A DNA stretch of 64,000 bases from Roseovarius sp. (GTDB taxonomy: Bacteria > Pseudomonadota > Alphaproteobacteria > Rhodobacterales > Rhodobacteraceae), in NCBI GenBank assembly GCA_021775255.1, contig JAJFIA010000001.1, positions 124,001 to 188,000 of the forward strand. Direction: 5' to 3'. Shown in pieces: positions 46,597 through 55,190 of the stretch. Each line of letters opens with the position of its first letter. Within the stretch, counting starts at the first letter, position 1. The translations under genes were made by a program, and so were the position numbers. The notes below the pieces were generated by a model. It had not been told where the DNA came from and did not search any database. It saw only the letters and a list, made by a program, of their open reading frames with translations.

Positions 46597-47151
46597 TCAA
46601 TCCATTCAGGCAGCATTTCACGCCCCGTTTGCCTCATATGGGCTTTGCAGCTCTTTTTTACAAAACTATCCTGAGCAAACCATGGTTTCCAGCTTTTGCT
46701 CAAAATACTCGCGTCAATGCCACGTTTTCCCGGATTAAAGCGTTTTGCATTTAATCCGGGACAAGAGATCAAATGCAAAACGCCCACAACCTGCAGATGG
46801 CTTGAGCCTTTTTACATTTTCCCTGAGTCAGGTAAAACGAGAAAAGGCTTTAGGGGTTTCCCCGTTGGCAACATAGCCCATTGAGGCTTTGTATATAGAG
46901 CCAATTATTGCCCGGATGGTTCTGATCGGCACATGCCCTTGAATAAACCCGAAAACAAGCGCCAAACCCCTGACAACCCTTTGCATATCGGCGATTTTCT
47001 GCCGTTCAGACCGGATAATTGCCTAAAACGCGAAACAAGCGTCCAAAATTCTTGCCGAGCTGTTAATCCATGAGGTAAGCACAATCCCAAGGTGCCGGTC
47101 AGGGATGAAGCAGAGCATCATTTCAAGGGACAACAAACAAGGGACAGGTTT
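46597..47151. other. 555-bp intergenic region with interlocking inverted repeats
   Basis: No gene is credible here. The segment lies between divergent AsmA-like and M23 genes, is comparatively AT-rich, and contains a compact pair of nested inverted repeats at 46729-46783. Promoters for both sides should be here, but no clear -35/-10 pair can be fixed. Confidence 0.6.
46729..46783. repeat. Interlocking inverted repeats
   Basis: CCCGGATTAAA (46729) pairs with TTTAATCCGGG (46750). Its 10-nt loop plus three bases, GCGTTTTGCATTT (46740), pairs perfectly with AAATGCAAAACGC (46771). The two stems overlap by three bases and so allow either alternative hairpins or a pseudoknot-like fold. Confidence 0.65.
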
Positions 47152-48471
47152 TTGCGTAAAGGCATAACAATCAAGTTCAACGCGCTGCTAGAGCGCCATT
47201 TCCCCGAGCGGCGGGTCTTTTTGCGATCCGATAAAGATACACGCTTCATAAGGCTCCGGCCCGGCACCCAGGTTATTGCCGTATTGGGCATTTCGGCCTT
47301 TGTTGCCTGGTCGATCATCGCCACCGCCATCCTGCTGATGGACAGCATCGGCTCGGGCAATTTCCGCGAACAGGCCAAACGTGATCAACGCGCCTACGAG
47401 GCCCGGCTGAATGAAATGGCCAAAGAGCGTGATATGCGCGCAACCGAGGCCCTCGCCGCACAGGAGCGCTTCAACTCGGCGCTTGATCAGATATCACAGA
47501 TGCAAAGCGAATTGCTTGGCTCGGAGATTCGCCGCCAGGAGCTCGAGACCGGAGTGGATGTGATCCAATCCACCCTGCGCCGCACCATGTCCGAGCGCGA
47601 TGCCGCGCAAAACAAGGCCAACGAACTGGGGCTTGCTCTCAATAGCGGCGATGGCGGTAACGGCGGGGCAACAGCTTCGTCCGAGACCATTGCCACTCTT
47701 GATTTTCTCAACGAGGCCCTGAGCGAAACGGCCGAGGAACGCAATAAAGTCATTGCCGATTCGCAAGCGGCGCTGCAACAGGCCGATGAAATGGCCGAAC
47801 GCATCGCCCTGATGGAAGATCAGAATGATCAGATATTCCGCCAGCTCGAGGATGCCATGACCATCTCGGTCGAGCCGCTTGACAAGATGTTCAGCGCGGC
47901 GGGCCTGAATACGGAAACCCTGCTCAATACCGTCCGGCGCGGCTATTCCGGCCAGGGTGGCCCATTGACGCCGATGACATTTTCGACCCGTGGTGAGGAT
48001 CCTTCCGCCGATACCCTGCGTGCCAATGGTATCCTGAATCAGCTTGACCAGTTGAATCTCTACCGGATCGCGGCCCAGAAAGTGCCGCTTACCATACCGG
48101 TCAAATCCACCTTCCGCTATACATCCGGCTATGGTGTACGCTGGGGCCGGATGCACAAGGGCCAGGATTTGGCGGGCCCGACCGGCACCCCCATCTATGC
48201 CACGGCGGACGGGGTCGTGACCCATGCCAAATGGCTCTCCGGTTATGGACGGCTGATCAAGATCCAGCATGAGTTCGGGATTGAGACCCGCTATGCCCAT
48301 TTATCCAAAATCAGCGTGAAAAATGGCCAAAGGGTCTCGCGCGGGGAACGAATTGGTGATATGGGCAACAGCGGACGCTCTACCGGCACTCATCTGCACT
48401 ATGAAATTCGCGTTGGCGGTAAAGCCATCAATCCCATGACCTACATCAAGGCAGCAAAAAATGTTTTCTAA
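47152..48471 (+). CDS. M23-family metallopeptidase
   Basis: A cell-wall endopeptidase or its regulator. From TTG 47152 the protein has 439 residues: a short basic start, one membrane helix (about residues 40-62), a long coiled coil of charged heptads, and a C-terminal M23 domain with the zinc ligands of HKGQD (MHKGQDLAGPTG) and HLHYE. An alternative GTG at 47092 adds 20 residues that are not family-like; the TTG has GGGACAGG just upstream. The last codons overlap the bactofilin gene, a frequent pairing in Proteobacteria in which bactofilin localises the peptidase. Confidence 0.9.
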   Translation: MRKGITIKFNALLERHFPERRVFLRSDKDTRFIRLRPGTQVIAVLGISAFVAWSIIATAILLMDSIGSGNFREQAKRDQRAYEARLNEMAKERDMRATEALAAQERFNSALDQISQMQSELLGSEIRRQELETGVDVIQSTLRRTMSERDAAQNKANELGLALNSGDGGNGGATASSETIATLDFLNEALSETAEERNKVIADSQAALQQADEMAERIALMEDQNDQIFRQLEDAMTISVEPLDKMFSAAGLNTETLLNTVRRGYSGQGGPLTPMTFSTRGEDPSADTLRANGILNQLDQLNLYRIAAQKVPLTIPVKSTFRYTSGYGVRWGRMHKGQDLAGPTGTPIYATADGVVTHAKWLSGYGRLIKIQHEFGIETRYAHLSKISVKNGQRVSRGERIGDMGNSGRSTGTHLHYEIRVGGKAINPMTYIKAAKNVF

Positions 48472-48988
48472 AAGCAAAATCAACGATCCCGCCCCAAAGG
48501 CCAAAGAGGCCCCAAAACCAGCCGATACCGCTGGCAATCCCGGCGCAGTTCGGGCCGAGCAGCCCGCAGGCACCGAATTCAAGGCATCGGCCCCCAAGGC
48601 CAAACCGCCGGCATCGGTGCTGTCATCGGATCTCACGGTTACCGGCAACATGAAAACCACCGGCGATATTCAGGTTGAAGGCACGGTTGAGGGCGACATC
48701 CGGGCACATCTTCTGACCGTTGGCGAAGGCGCCACCATTCGCGGCGAAGTGATTGCCGATGATGTTGTCATCAATGGCCGCATTGTGGGCCGTGTGCGTG
48801 GCCTCAAGGTGCGCCTGTCGTCCAGCGCCCGGGTGGAAGGCGATATCATCCACAAAACCATCGCCATCGAATCCGGTGCCCATTTTGAAGGCTCGGTTCA
48901 GCGTCAGGACGATCCGCTGACATCCTCAAAATCAGCCGCCGCCGCAGCAACGCCAAAGCCCGCAAGCCCCTCAAACCCCTCAAACTGA
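48461..48988 (+). CDS. Bactofilin family polymer-forming protein
   Basis: The 175-residue product has a disordered A/P/K-rich N-terminus (about 50 residues), then the bactofilin beta-helix (SDLTVTGNMKTTGDIQVEGTV, then GDIRAHLLTVGEGATIRGEV and GRIVGRVRGLKVRLSSSARV) and a short disordered tail. Bactofilins polymerise without nucleotide on the inner face of the membrane and scaffold wall enzymes. ATG 48461 overlaps the M23 gene by 11 bp, so the two are translated together. A terminator follows. Confidence 0.93.
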   Translation: MFSKSKINDPAPKAKEAPKPADTAGNPGAVRAEQPAGTEFKASAPKAKPPASVLSSDLTVTGNMKTTGDIQVEGTVEGDIRAHLLTVGEGATIRGEVIADDVVINGRIVGRVRGLKVRLSSSARVEGDIIHKTIAIESGAHFEGSVQRQDDPLTSSKSAAAAATPKPASPSNPSN

Positions 48989-49007
48989 AACTGAAACTCT
49001 GAATACC

Positions 49008-49036
49008 GGCACCCTTGCCATGCAGGGGTGCCTTTT
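49008..49036 (+). terminator. Terminator of the M23-bactofilin operon
   Basis: GGCACCC and GGGTGCC form a 7-bp stem with an 11-nt loop followed by TTTT, 19 bp after the bactofilin stop. Confidence 0.75.
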
Positions 49037-49038
49037 GC

Positions 49039-49629
49039 TCAGGCCTCCAGCTCGGCATCCCAATAAAGAAAATCCATCCAGCTTTCATGCAGGTGATTGG
49101 GCGGAAACTTGCGCCCCTGATTGTGCATCTGCCCGACCTGCGGCTCTCGTGGGGGCTTGCGCAGGCTCATCCCTGCCTGAGCCAGGCTTTTGGAGCCTTT
49201 TCGCAGATTGCACGGGCTGCACGCCGCCACAACATTTTTCCAGCTTGTAATCCCGCCCCGTGCCCGCGGCACCACATGATCAAACGTCAGATCGCCCTTT
49301 GCCCCGCAATACTGACAGCAAAATTCATCACGCAAAAACAGGTTGAATCGGGTAAAGGCCACCAGTTTCTGCGGCTTCACATAATCCTTCAGCACGATCA
49401 CAGAAGGGATTGCAAGCTCAACACTGGGGCTTCTGACGCATTGGTCATATTCGGCAATAATATCCACCCGCTCCAGATACGCGGCTTTCACCGCTTCCTG
49501 CCATGTCCATAATGACAGCGGGTAATACGACAGCGGCCGGTAATCGGCATTCAACACCAGAGCAGGGTATTGTTTCAGCGCCACCGGTTGCCTGACAAAT
49601 TCTGTTCTGAAATCACCCTGCATCACCAT
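49039..49629 (-). CDS. HNH endonuclease
   Basis: The 196-residue protein has a zinc-supported HNH domain: CCQYCGAKGDLTFDHVVPRARGG, then WKNVVAACSPCNLRKGSKSL, with the DH and N residues that make the active site. Upstream of it is the conserved LNADYRPLSYYPLSLWTWQEAVKA stretch typical of a chromosomal single-copy family of HNH proteins in Alphaproteobacteria, not of phage. Its role is not known; DNA repair has been suggested for relatives. ATG 49629 or 49623 may start it. Confidence 0.88.
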   Translation of the reverse strand: MVMQGDFRTEFVRQPVALKQYPALVLNADYRPLSYYPLSLWTWQEAVKAAYLERVDIIAEYDQCVRSPSVELAIPSVIVLKDYVKPQKLVAFTRFNLFLRDEFCCQYCGAKGDLTFDHVVPRARGGITSWKNVVAACSPCNLRKGSKSLAQAGMSLRKPPREPQVGQMHNQGRKFPPNHLHESWMDFLYWDAELEA

Positions 49630-49833
49630 GCCCTTCCTATCATGATGCCACTATATATCGTGTTTTTTGTCTGGCAACCCCTTCATGTGGCAGGGCATCC
49701 CCCTGTTACCAGCCAGACATACCTTCACCAATGCCGGCGCGCCAACTTAAGCCAAGCGCGGCCCGAGGATGAAGCCGAAGGCTGATGACGAGATAACCTG
49801 CTATGCGCATCCGCGCACGCAAATATCCTGAAA

Positions 49834-50499
49834 TCAAAGCCCCAGCTTATCGCTCATGAATGCCAGCGCCACCTCAAGCCCATCCTGAGCGATCCCGTGG
49901 CCGGTGCCCTTCATGATATGGGCATAAACATCGCTCCAGCCCGCCTCTTGCAGCGCCTCAGCCGCCTGCGGCAGGGATTGCGGCGGCACCACATCATCGG
50001 CATCCCCATGGATCAGCAACACCGGCGGGCGGCTGATCGCTTCGTCCTTAAGAAGCTCCGGCGACAGCAACCGCCCCGAAAACGCCACCACGCCAGCCAG
50101 CTCATCCTCGCGGCGCGGTGCCACATGCAGTGCCATCATCGTGCCCTGGGAAAAGCCAAGCAGCACAACCTGTTCCGGCAGCACATCCTCATCCACCATC
50201 AGCGCATCCAGAAACGCATTGAGATCATCCGCCGCCGCCATAAGCCCGCGCTCGGCCTCTTCTTCGGACGAGCCATCAATCCACGGGATCGGAAACCATT
50301 GCAGCCCCATCGGCATGCCCGGAATGCTTTCTGGCGCATCGGGGGCCACAAACAATGTGTCCGGCAAATGCGGGCCCAGCACATCCGCAAGCCCCAGCAA
50401 ATCCGCACCATTGGCACCGTAGCCATGCAAGAACACCACGATCGAGCGCAGCGTCCCCGATACCGGCTCATACCGCCCAGCCTGTAAAACCCGTGTCAT
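49834..50499 (-). CDS. Phospholipase/carboxylesterase-type alpha/beta hydrolase
   Basis: A 221-residue serine hydrolase of the YpfH/carboxylesterase group: oxyanion region VVFLHGYGANGADL, nucleophile LLGFSQGTMMALH, acid in HGDADDVVPP and histidine in GTGHGIAQDG. Relatives hydrolyse short esters or lysophospholipids in the cytosol. ATG 50499 overlaps the stop of the glycosylase gene (ATGA). It is the last gene of the cbiD-cobK-glycosylase-hydrolase chain, but a B12 role is not implied. Confidence 0.88.
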   Translation of the reverse strand: MTRVLQAGRYEPVSGTLRSIVVFLHGYGANGADLLGLADVLGPHLPDTLFVAPDAPESIPGMPMGLQWFPIPWIDGSSEEEAERGLMAAADDLNAFLDALMVDEDVLPEQVVLLGFSQGTMMALHVAPRREDELAGVVAFSGRLLSPELLKDEAISRPPVLLIHGDADDVVPPQSLPQAAEALQEAGWSDVYAHIMKGTGHGIAQDGLEVALAFMSDKLGL

Positions 50500-51140
50500 C
50501 TGATCCCATCCCTTTGTTTTGCGTGCCTGTAGTACGACCATAAAAGCCGCGCGGCAACCGATCTCCACGGCGCCCAGTCTTCGGCCATCTCGCGAAATTC
50601 CCGCTCTTTGGGCCGCTCGGGCAGGTCAAACAGGATTTTCGCCGCCTCCTGCAAGGCCAGATCCCCGGGCGCGAACACATCCGCGCGGCCAAGGGAAAAC
50701 ATCGCGTAAATCTCCGCCGTCCACGCGCCGATCCCCGGCACCTGCACCAGCCGTTTGATCACCGCATCGGTCGGCATCGCGCGCAGCGCCTTGAAATTGA
50801 TCCCCGCCCCGGCCAGTTCCTGCGCATAGCGGATTTTCTGACGGCTGAGGCCAACGCCGCGCAGATCGTCCTCCCCCGCGCGGGCAATCTGACGCGGCCC
50901 TGTCAGGCGCGCCGCCCGCATCCGCCCCCATATGGCATTGGCCGAGGCCAGGCTCACCTGTTGGCTGATGATGGCGCTCAGAAGTTCGGCAAACCCATCC
51001 GGTCTGAGCCTGAGCGGCAGCGGCCCGGTTACCTCATAGGCCTGCGCCAGCCTTGGGTGCCGGGCGCATAAATAAGCCGCCCCTTCCGCCACGCAGGCAT
51101 CGGTTTGAATGATCCGCCCGGTCACAATGCGCGCACCCAT
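50496..51140 (-). CDS. DNA-3-methyladenine glycosylase II (AlkA-type)
   Basis: The 214-residue protein has the helix-hairpin-helix-GPD fold that removes alkylated bases in base excision repair. The hairpin is VPGIGAWTAEIYAMFSLG and the catalytic aspartate follows in FAPGDLALQEA. It lacks the N-terminal Ada and TATA-like extensions of longer proteins. Start is ATG 51140, 19 bp inside cobK, or GTG 51125, which overlaps the cobK stop as GTGA; the latter is equally likely. Translation is coupled to cobK. Confidence 0.88.
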   Translation of the reverse strand: MGARIVTGRIIQTDACVAEGAAYLCARHPRLAQAYEVTGPLPLRLRPDGFAELLSAIISQQVSLASANAIWGRMRAARLTGPRQIARAGEDDLRGVGLSRQKIRYAQELAGAGINFKALRAMPTDAVIKRLVQVPGIGAWTAEIYAMFSLGRADVFAPGDLALQEAAKILFDLPERPKEREFREMAEDWAPWRSVAARLLWSYYRHAKQRDGIR

Positions 51141-51850
51141 TCCAGCGCCGCCTGCACGGTGGTCACCTTATCGCCCTCCGGCTGCTTTGGCCGGTTGATC
51201 ATCGCCACCGGTATGCCAAGCTGTCGCGCCGCCGTGAGCTTTGAGCGCGGTGCCTCCCCGCCGGCGTTCTTCACAACCAGCCAATCAATTTCCAGCTCCC
51301 TGAAAAGGGTTGCTTCCTCATCAACAGAAAACGGCGGCCGCCCCACCAGAAATTCCCCGTTGGCAAAAGGAAATTCCCGGTCAGGCGGATCAATCTGGCG
51401 GCAGATCAGCCGACAGGCATCAAGATTGGCAAACTGGTCCAGCGTCTGCCTGCCGGTCGCCAGAAACACCGTTGAACCCGGTGCAATATGCTCCGCCGCC
51501 GTTTCTTCACGCTCAATCATCACCCATCTATCGCCCGCTTGCGGCACCCATTCCGGGCGCAGAAGCTGACAATAGGCCAGGCTTTCCTCATGGCAAATCC
51601 GGGCACTGCGCATGGAAATCCGCGCGGCAAACGGGTGCGTGGCATCCAGCACCGCCGTGATACCGGCCTCTCGCAAATAGGCCCGAAACCCAGCATCGCC
51701 GCCAAATCCGCCCGCCCGCACCGGCACCGCCAGTTCACGCGGCTCTCGCGTGGCCCCGGCTAGGGAGGCAACCACCGGCAATGGCCCATCGCTTAAGGCC
51801 TGCGCTATCGCTATCGCCTCACCGGTGCCCGCCAGCAACAACAGCGTCAT
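51122..51850 (-). CDS. cobK: Precorrin-6A reductase
   Basis: CobK (CbiJ) reduces precorrin-6A with NADPH during corrin ring synthesis. The 242-residue product has the Rossmann-like start LLLLAGTGEAIAIAQAL, the conserved DATHPFAARIS and, near the end, LVVKNAGGEAPRSKLTAARQLGIPVAMI. ATG 51850 overlaps the cbiD stop (ATGA). It sits between cbiD and the AlkA-type gene in one transcript. Confidence 0.94.
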   Translation of the reverse strand: MTLLLLAGTGEAIAIAQALSDGPLPVVASLAGATREPRELAVPVRAGGFGGDAGFRAYLREAGITAVLDATHPFAARISMRSARICHEESLAYCQLLRPEWVPQAGDRWVMIEREETAAEHIAPGSTVFLATGRQTLDQFANLDACRLICRQIDPPDREFPFANGEFLVGRPPFSVDEEATLFRELEIDWLVVKNAGGEAPRSKLTAARQLGIPVAMINRPKQPEGDKVTTVQAALEWVRAL

Positions 51851-52893
51851 GCACCGGCCCTCGCCAGAATATTGCCCGCGCGATCAATCACAACCGTATC
51901 GGCCATCACCCCTTCCGGCAGCATCTCCCGCACCTTCTCCAAAGCCGTTTTTGCCACCCAGTCAGATAATTTTTTACCTGCTTTATCATAGGCCTGCAAG
52001 GCAGTATTCATGTAGCTCAACTCGACATCCCCAAGCGCTTCCGCCAGACCCGCAAAATCCACCTGAGAGCGCCCCGAATGCAAATCCCGCGCCCCCTGCG
52101 CCAGCTTGGTCATCTTGCCAATGCCGCCGCCAATGGTGAGCCGCGCCACCGGATTCCGGGCCAGATATTTCAACAATCCCCCGGCAAAATCCCCCATATC
52201 CAGCATCGCCTGATCCGGCAGACCATATAAGCCCTGCACCACCCGCTCGCTCGTTGACCCGGTGCAGCCCGCCACATGGGTCATCCCATTGGCCCGCGCC
52301 ACATCCACCCCGCGATGGATCGAGGCAATCCACGCGGCACAGGAAAACGGCCGCACAATGCCGGTGGTGCCCAGAATGGAAATCCCGCCCTTGATCCCCA
52401 ATCGCGGGTTCCATGTTTTCTGCGCCAGCTTCGCCCCCCCCGGTACCGAAATGGTGATCTCAATATCCGCAGGCATCCCCAACCGCGCGGCCATCTCCTC
52501 AACCGTTTCAGTCAACATCCGGCGCGGCACCGGATTGATTGCAGGCTCCCCCGGCGCAATCGGCAGCCCGGCCATGGTCACAACGCCCACACCCTCGCCG
52601 GCGCGAAACCGAACCCCGCCATCCGACGCTGAAACCCGCGCAAAAATCCGCGCGCCGTGGGTGACATCCGGGTCATCGCCCGCATCCTTGATCACCCCGG
52701 CCTCGGCCCAGCCATCCCCCTGATCGCACTGAATAATATCAAACTCCGGCCGCTCGCCTTTGGGCAGGGTAATACGCACCCGGTCCGGCTGGCCCTCTCC
52801 CCACAGCATCATCAAAGCCGCCCGCGTCGCCGCAGTGGCACAAGCGCCCGTGGTCCAGCCTCGGCGCAGGGGTCTATCCGGTTTCCGGCTCAT
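51847..52893 (-). CDS. cbiD: Cobalt-precorrin-5B C1-methyltransferase
   Basis: CbiD methylates C1 of the corrin macrocycle using SAM. The 348-residue product has the conserved LRRGWTTGACATAATRAAL at the start, GGISILGTTGIVRPFS in the middle and the HVAGCTGSTSERVVQ segment. ATG 52893 is taken as start; a GTG at 52914 with AGG eight bases upstream is also possible. It heads a four-gene chain (cbiD, cobK, glycosylase, hydrolase) and is divergent from cobA-cobB. In classical aerobic pathways CobF performs this step, so CbiD is a substitution. Confidence 0.93.
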   Translation of the reverse strand: MSRKPDRPLRRGWTTGACATAATRAALMMLWGEGQPDRVRITLPKGERPEFDIIQCDQGDGWAEAGVIKDAGDDPDVTHGARIFARVSASDGGVRFRAGEGVGVVTMAGLPIAPGEPAINPVPRRMLTETVEEMAARLGMPADIEITISVPGGAKLAQKTWNPRLGIKGGISILGTTGIVRPFSCAAWIASIHRGVDVARANGMTHVAGCTGSTSERVVQGLYGLPDQAMLDMGDFAGGLLKYLARNPVARLTIGGGIGKMTKLAQGARDLHSGRSQVDFAGLAEALGDVELSYMNTALQAYDKAGKKLSDWVAKTALEKVREMLPEGVMADTVVIDRAGNILARAGA

Positions 52894-52942
52894 AATATCC
52901 GCGACTATAGGCACAGCAATTACCTATTTACAGCCCCACCCG

Positions 52943-52967
52943 CCTTTCATTTTTCGCAAAATACTCC
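52943..52967 (-). repeat. Dispersed element GAGTATTTT type, copy 3
   Basis: GGAGTATTTTGCGAAAAATG followed by AAAGG on the reverse strand, between divergent cbiD and cobA. It matches copies at 16598-16623 and 18432-18455. Unlike those two, this copy sits in a divergent promoter region. Confidence 0.6.
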
Positions 52968-53024
52968 CGCCGGAGGCATCAATACTCTTGAGAACACCGC
53001 CGGATGCCGCGCATAAGGGACGCC

Positions 53025-53885
53025 ATGAACGAGTCACATCTCCCCACAGGCCTCCCTACTGGCCTCCCCACAGGCCCCTGGCCCGAGCTCAAGCCCGGCT
53101 GGGTCTGGCTATGCGGTGCCGGCCCCGGTGATCCCGGCCTTCTCACGCTGCACGCGCTCAATGCCCTCACACAGGCCGATGTGGTGATCTATGACGCGCT
53201 GGTGCAGGCGGATATCCTCAACTGGGCACCGCAGGCCGACCATATCTATGCCGGCAAACGCGGCGGCAAACCTTCCGCCAAACAGCGCGACATATCCCTG
53301 CAACTGATTGATCTGGCACAGGCGGGAAAACGGGTCTTGCGCCTCAAGGGGGGGGATCCGTTCGTCTTTGGCCGGGGCGGCGAAGAGGCACAGACCTTGG
53401 TACAACACGGCGTGCCCATCCGCATCATCCCCGGCATCAGCGCAGGCATCGGCGGGCTGGCCTATGCGGGCATCCCCGTCACCCACCGCGATGTCAATCA
53501 ATCGGTCACTTTTGTCACCGGCCATGACCAATCCGGTGAAACACCCACATCTTTGGATTGGCAAGCTATTTCAAAGGGTTCTCAGGTGATCGTGATCTAT
53601 ATGGGCATGAAACATGTGCGCCGGATTGCCGATGCCCTGCTGGCGGCGGGCCGCCCGGCGGATGAGCCCTGCGCCGTGGTCTGCTCGGCCACCACCAAGG
53701 ATCAGCAGGTGCTGGAAACCACCCTTGGCCAGATGAGCACGGACATCGCCCAAAGCGGGCTTGAGCCACCGGCCATTCTCTGCGTCGGCCGCTCGGTTCT
53801 GATGCGTCAGGTGCTCAATTGGCAGGGCATGATGGAAGGGGGCACGCCGCGCAATCTTGACCCATTGGGCCGGGATCAGAAATGA
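53025..53885 (+). CDS. cobA: Uroporphyrinogen-III C-methyltransferase
   Basis: SUMT adds two methyl groups to uroporphyrinogen III, giving precorrin-2 for cobalamin and siroheme. The 286-residue product has the glycine-rich SAM loop LCGAGPGDPGLLTLHA, the second motif LRLKGGDPFVFGRGGEE and the GIPVTHRDVNQSVTFVTGH stretch. ATG 53025 follows AAGGGA; the upstream ATG 53004 adds seven residues. The N-terminus has a small tandem repeat (GLPTGLPTGLPTGP) from near-identical 12-bp units that could slip. The stop overlaps cobB. Confidence 0.95.
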   Translation: MNESHLPTGLPTGLPTGPWPELKPGWVWLCGAGPGDPGLLTLHALNALTQADVVIYDALVQADILNWAPQADHIYAGKRGGKPSAKQRDISLQLIDLAQAGKRVLRLKGGDPFVFGRGGEEAQTLVQHGVPIRIIPGISAGIGGLAYAGIPVTHRDVNQSVTFVTGHDQSGETPTSLDWQAISKGSQVIVIYMGMKHVRRIADALLAAGRPADEPCAVVCSATTKDQQVLETTLGQMSTDIAQSGLEPPAILCVGRSVLMRQVLNWQGMMEGGTPRNLDPLGRDQK

Positions 53886-55147
53886 CCGGCCTGATCATCG
53901 CCGCCCCCGCCTCGGGTGCCGGTAAAACCACCGTCACCCTGGCCCTGTTGCGGCTGCTCTCGCGGCAGGGTGTCAAAATTCGTGGCGCAAAATCCGGCCC
54001 CGATTACATTGACCCGCGTTTTCATGAGGCCGCCTGCGCAGCGCCCTGCCCCAATCTCGATGCCTGGGCCATGTCCCCCGCCCGGCTGCGCAATCTGGCC
54101 GCGGGCGATGGCACGCTGATCATCGAAGGGGCCATGGGGCTGTTTGATGGTGCCCCCCCGGACAATCGCGGCTCGGTCGCGGATCTGGCGCGCATTCTCA
54201 ATCTGCCGGTCGTGCTGGTGGTCGATGCCGCCCGCATGGCCGGGTCTGTCGCGCCATTGGTGGCGGGCTTTGCCGCCCATGATCCCAAGGTCAGGCTGGC
54301 CGGGGTGATCCTCAACAATGTCGGCTCCGACCGGCATGAGGCGATGCTGCGGCGCGCTTTGCTCGCAACCAACCTGCCGGTTCTGGTTGCCCTGTGGCGC
54401 AGCCCTGATATAAAACTGCCATCCCGCCATCTGGGGCTGGTGCAGGCCGGGGAAACCAACGATCTTGAGGCCTTCCTGGATCAGGCCGCCCATGCGCTGT
54501 TGGCAACATTTGACAGGGACAGGTTTCTATCCCTCGCAACCCCTTTGCCGCCCGCACAATTCGCCCCGCGCATCACACCGCCCGCACAGGTCATTGCCAT
54601 CGCCCGCGACCCGGCCTTTGCCTTTGCCTACCCGCATGTTCTGGATGACTGGCGCGCGCAGGGGGCCGAGCTGAAATTCTTTTCCCCCCTGGCAAATGAG
54701 CCCGCACCCGAGGCCGGTTTTATCTATCTTCCCGGCGGCTATCCCGAGCTGCACGCGGGACGGATCGCCGCCGCCTCCAATTTCATGCAAAGCATTAAAA
54801 ATGCATCGCATACTATTAATATATATGGAGAATGTGGTGGTTACATGGTACTGGGTAATGGGCTGACAGATGCCAATGGCACCCGCCATGCCATGGCCGG
54901 GCTGTTGCGGCTCGAGACGAGTTTCGAACATCCCCGTCTGCATCTGGGTTACCGTCAACTCACGCCGCTCACAGGCCTCTTTTCCACCGCCTTCAATGGC
55001 CATGAATTCCACTATGCCACCACCCTCAGCGCCAAAGGTGATGCGCTTTTCAAGGCCCGCGATGCCGAAGGCCAGGCGCTGCCGGATATGGGGCTGGCAG
55101 AGGGCCGCGTATCGGGATCGTTTGCCCACCTGATCGACAGGGCCTGA
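53882..55147 (+). CDS. cobB: Cobyrinate/hydrogenobyrinate a,c-diamide synthase
   Basis: Amidates the a and c side chains of the corrin ring with glutamine and ATP. The 421-residue product has an N-terminal dethiobiotin-synthetase-like domain with P-loop IAAPASGAGKTTVTLALL, GAKSGPDYIDPRFH and IEGAMGLFDG, and a C-terminal glutamine amidotransferase domain with nucleophile Cys in YGECGGYMVLG. Between 54780 and 54835, just before the cysteine, the DNA becomes markedly AT-rich (MQSIKNASHTINI), unlike the rest of the gene. Overlaps cobA by ATGA. Confidence 0.94.
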   Translation: MTGLIIAAPASGAGKTTVTLALLRLLSRQGVKIRGAKSGPDYIDPRFHEAACAAPCPNLDAWAMSPARLRNLAAGDGTLIIEGAMGLFDGAPPDNRGSVADLARILNLPVVLVVDAARMAGSVAPLVAGFAAHDPKVRLAGVILNNVGSDRHEAMLRRALLATNLPVLVALWRSPDIKLPSRHLGLVQAGETNDLEAFLDQAAHALLATFDRDRFLSLATPLPPAQFAPRITPPAQVIAIARDPAFAFAYPHVLDDWRAQGAELKFFSPLANEPAPEAGFIYLPGGYPELHAGRIAAASNFMQSIKNASHTINIYGECGGYMVLGNGLTDANGTRHAMAGLLRLETSFEHPRLHLGYRQLTPLTGLFSTAFNGHEFHYATTLSAKGDALFKARDAEGQALPDMGLAEGRVSGSFAHLIDRA

Positions 55148-55190
55148 TCAGGGGTTGCACCTTCGGCAAAGCCGGCCTAGCACATGCCCC

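Noticed and set aside
49039..49629. HNH nuclease as part of a mobile or phage element
   Set aside because: It has the conserved N-terminal extension of a chromosomal family, normal codon use, and no phage neighbours.
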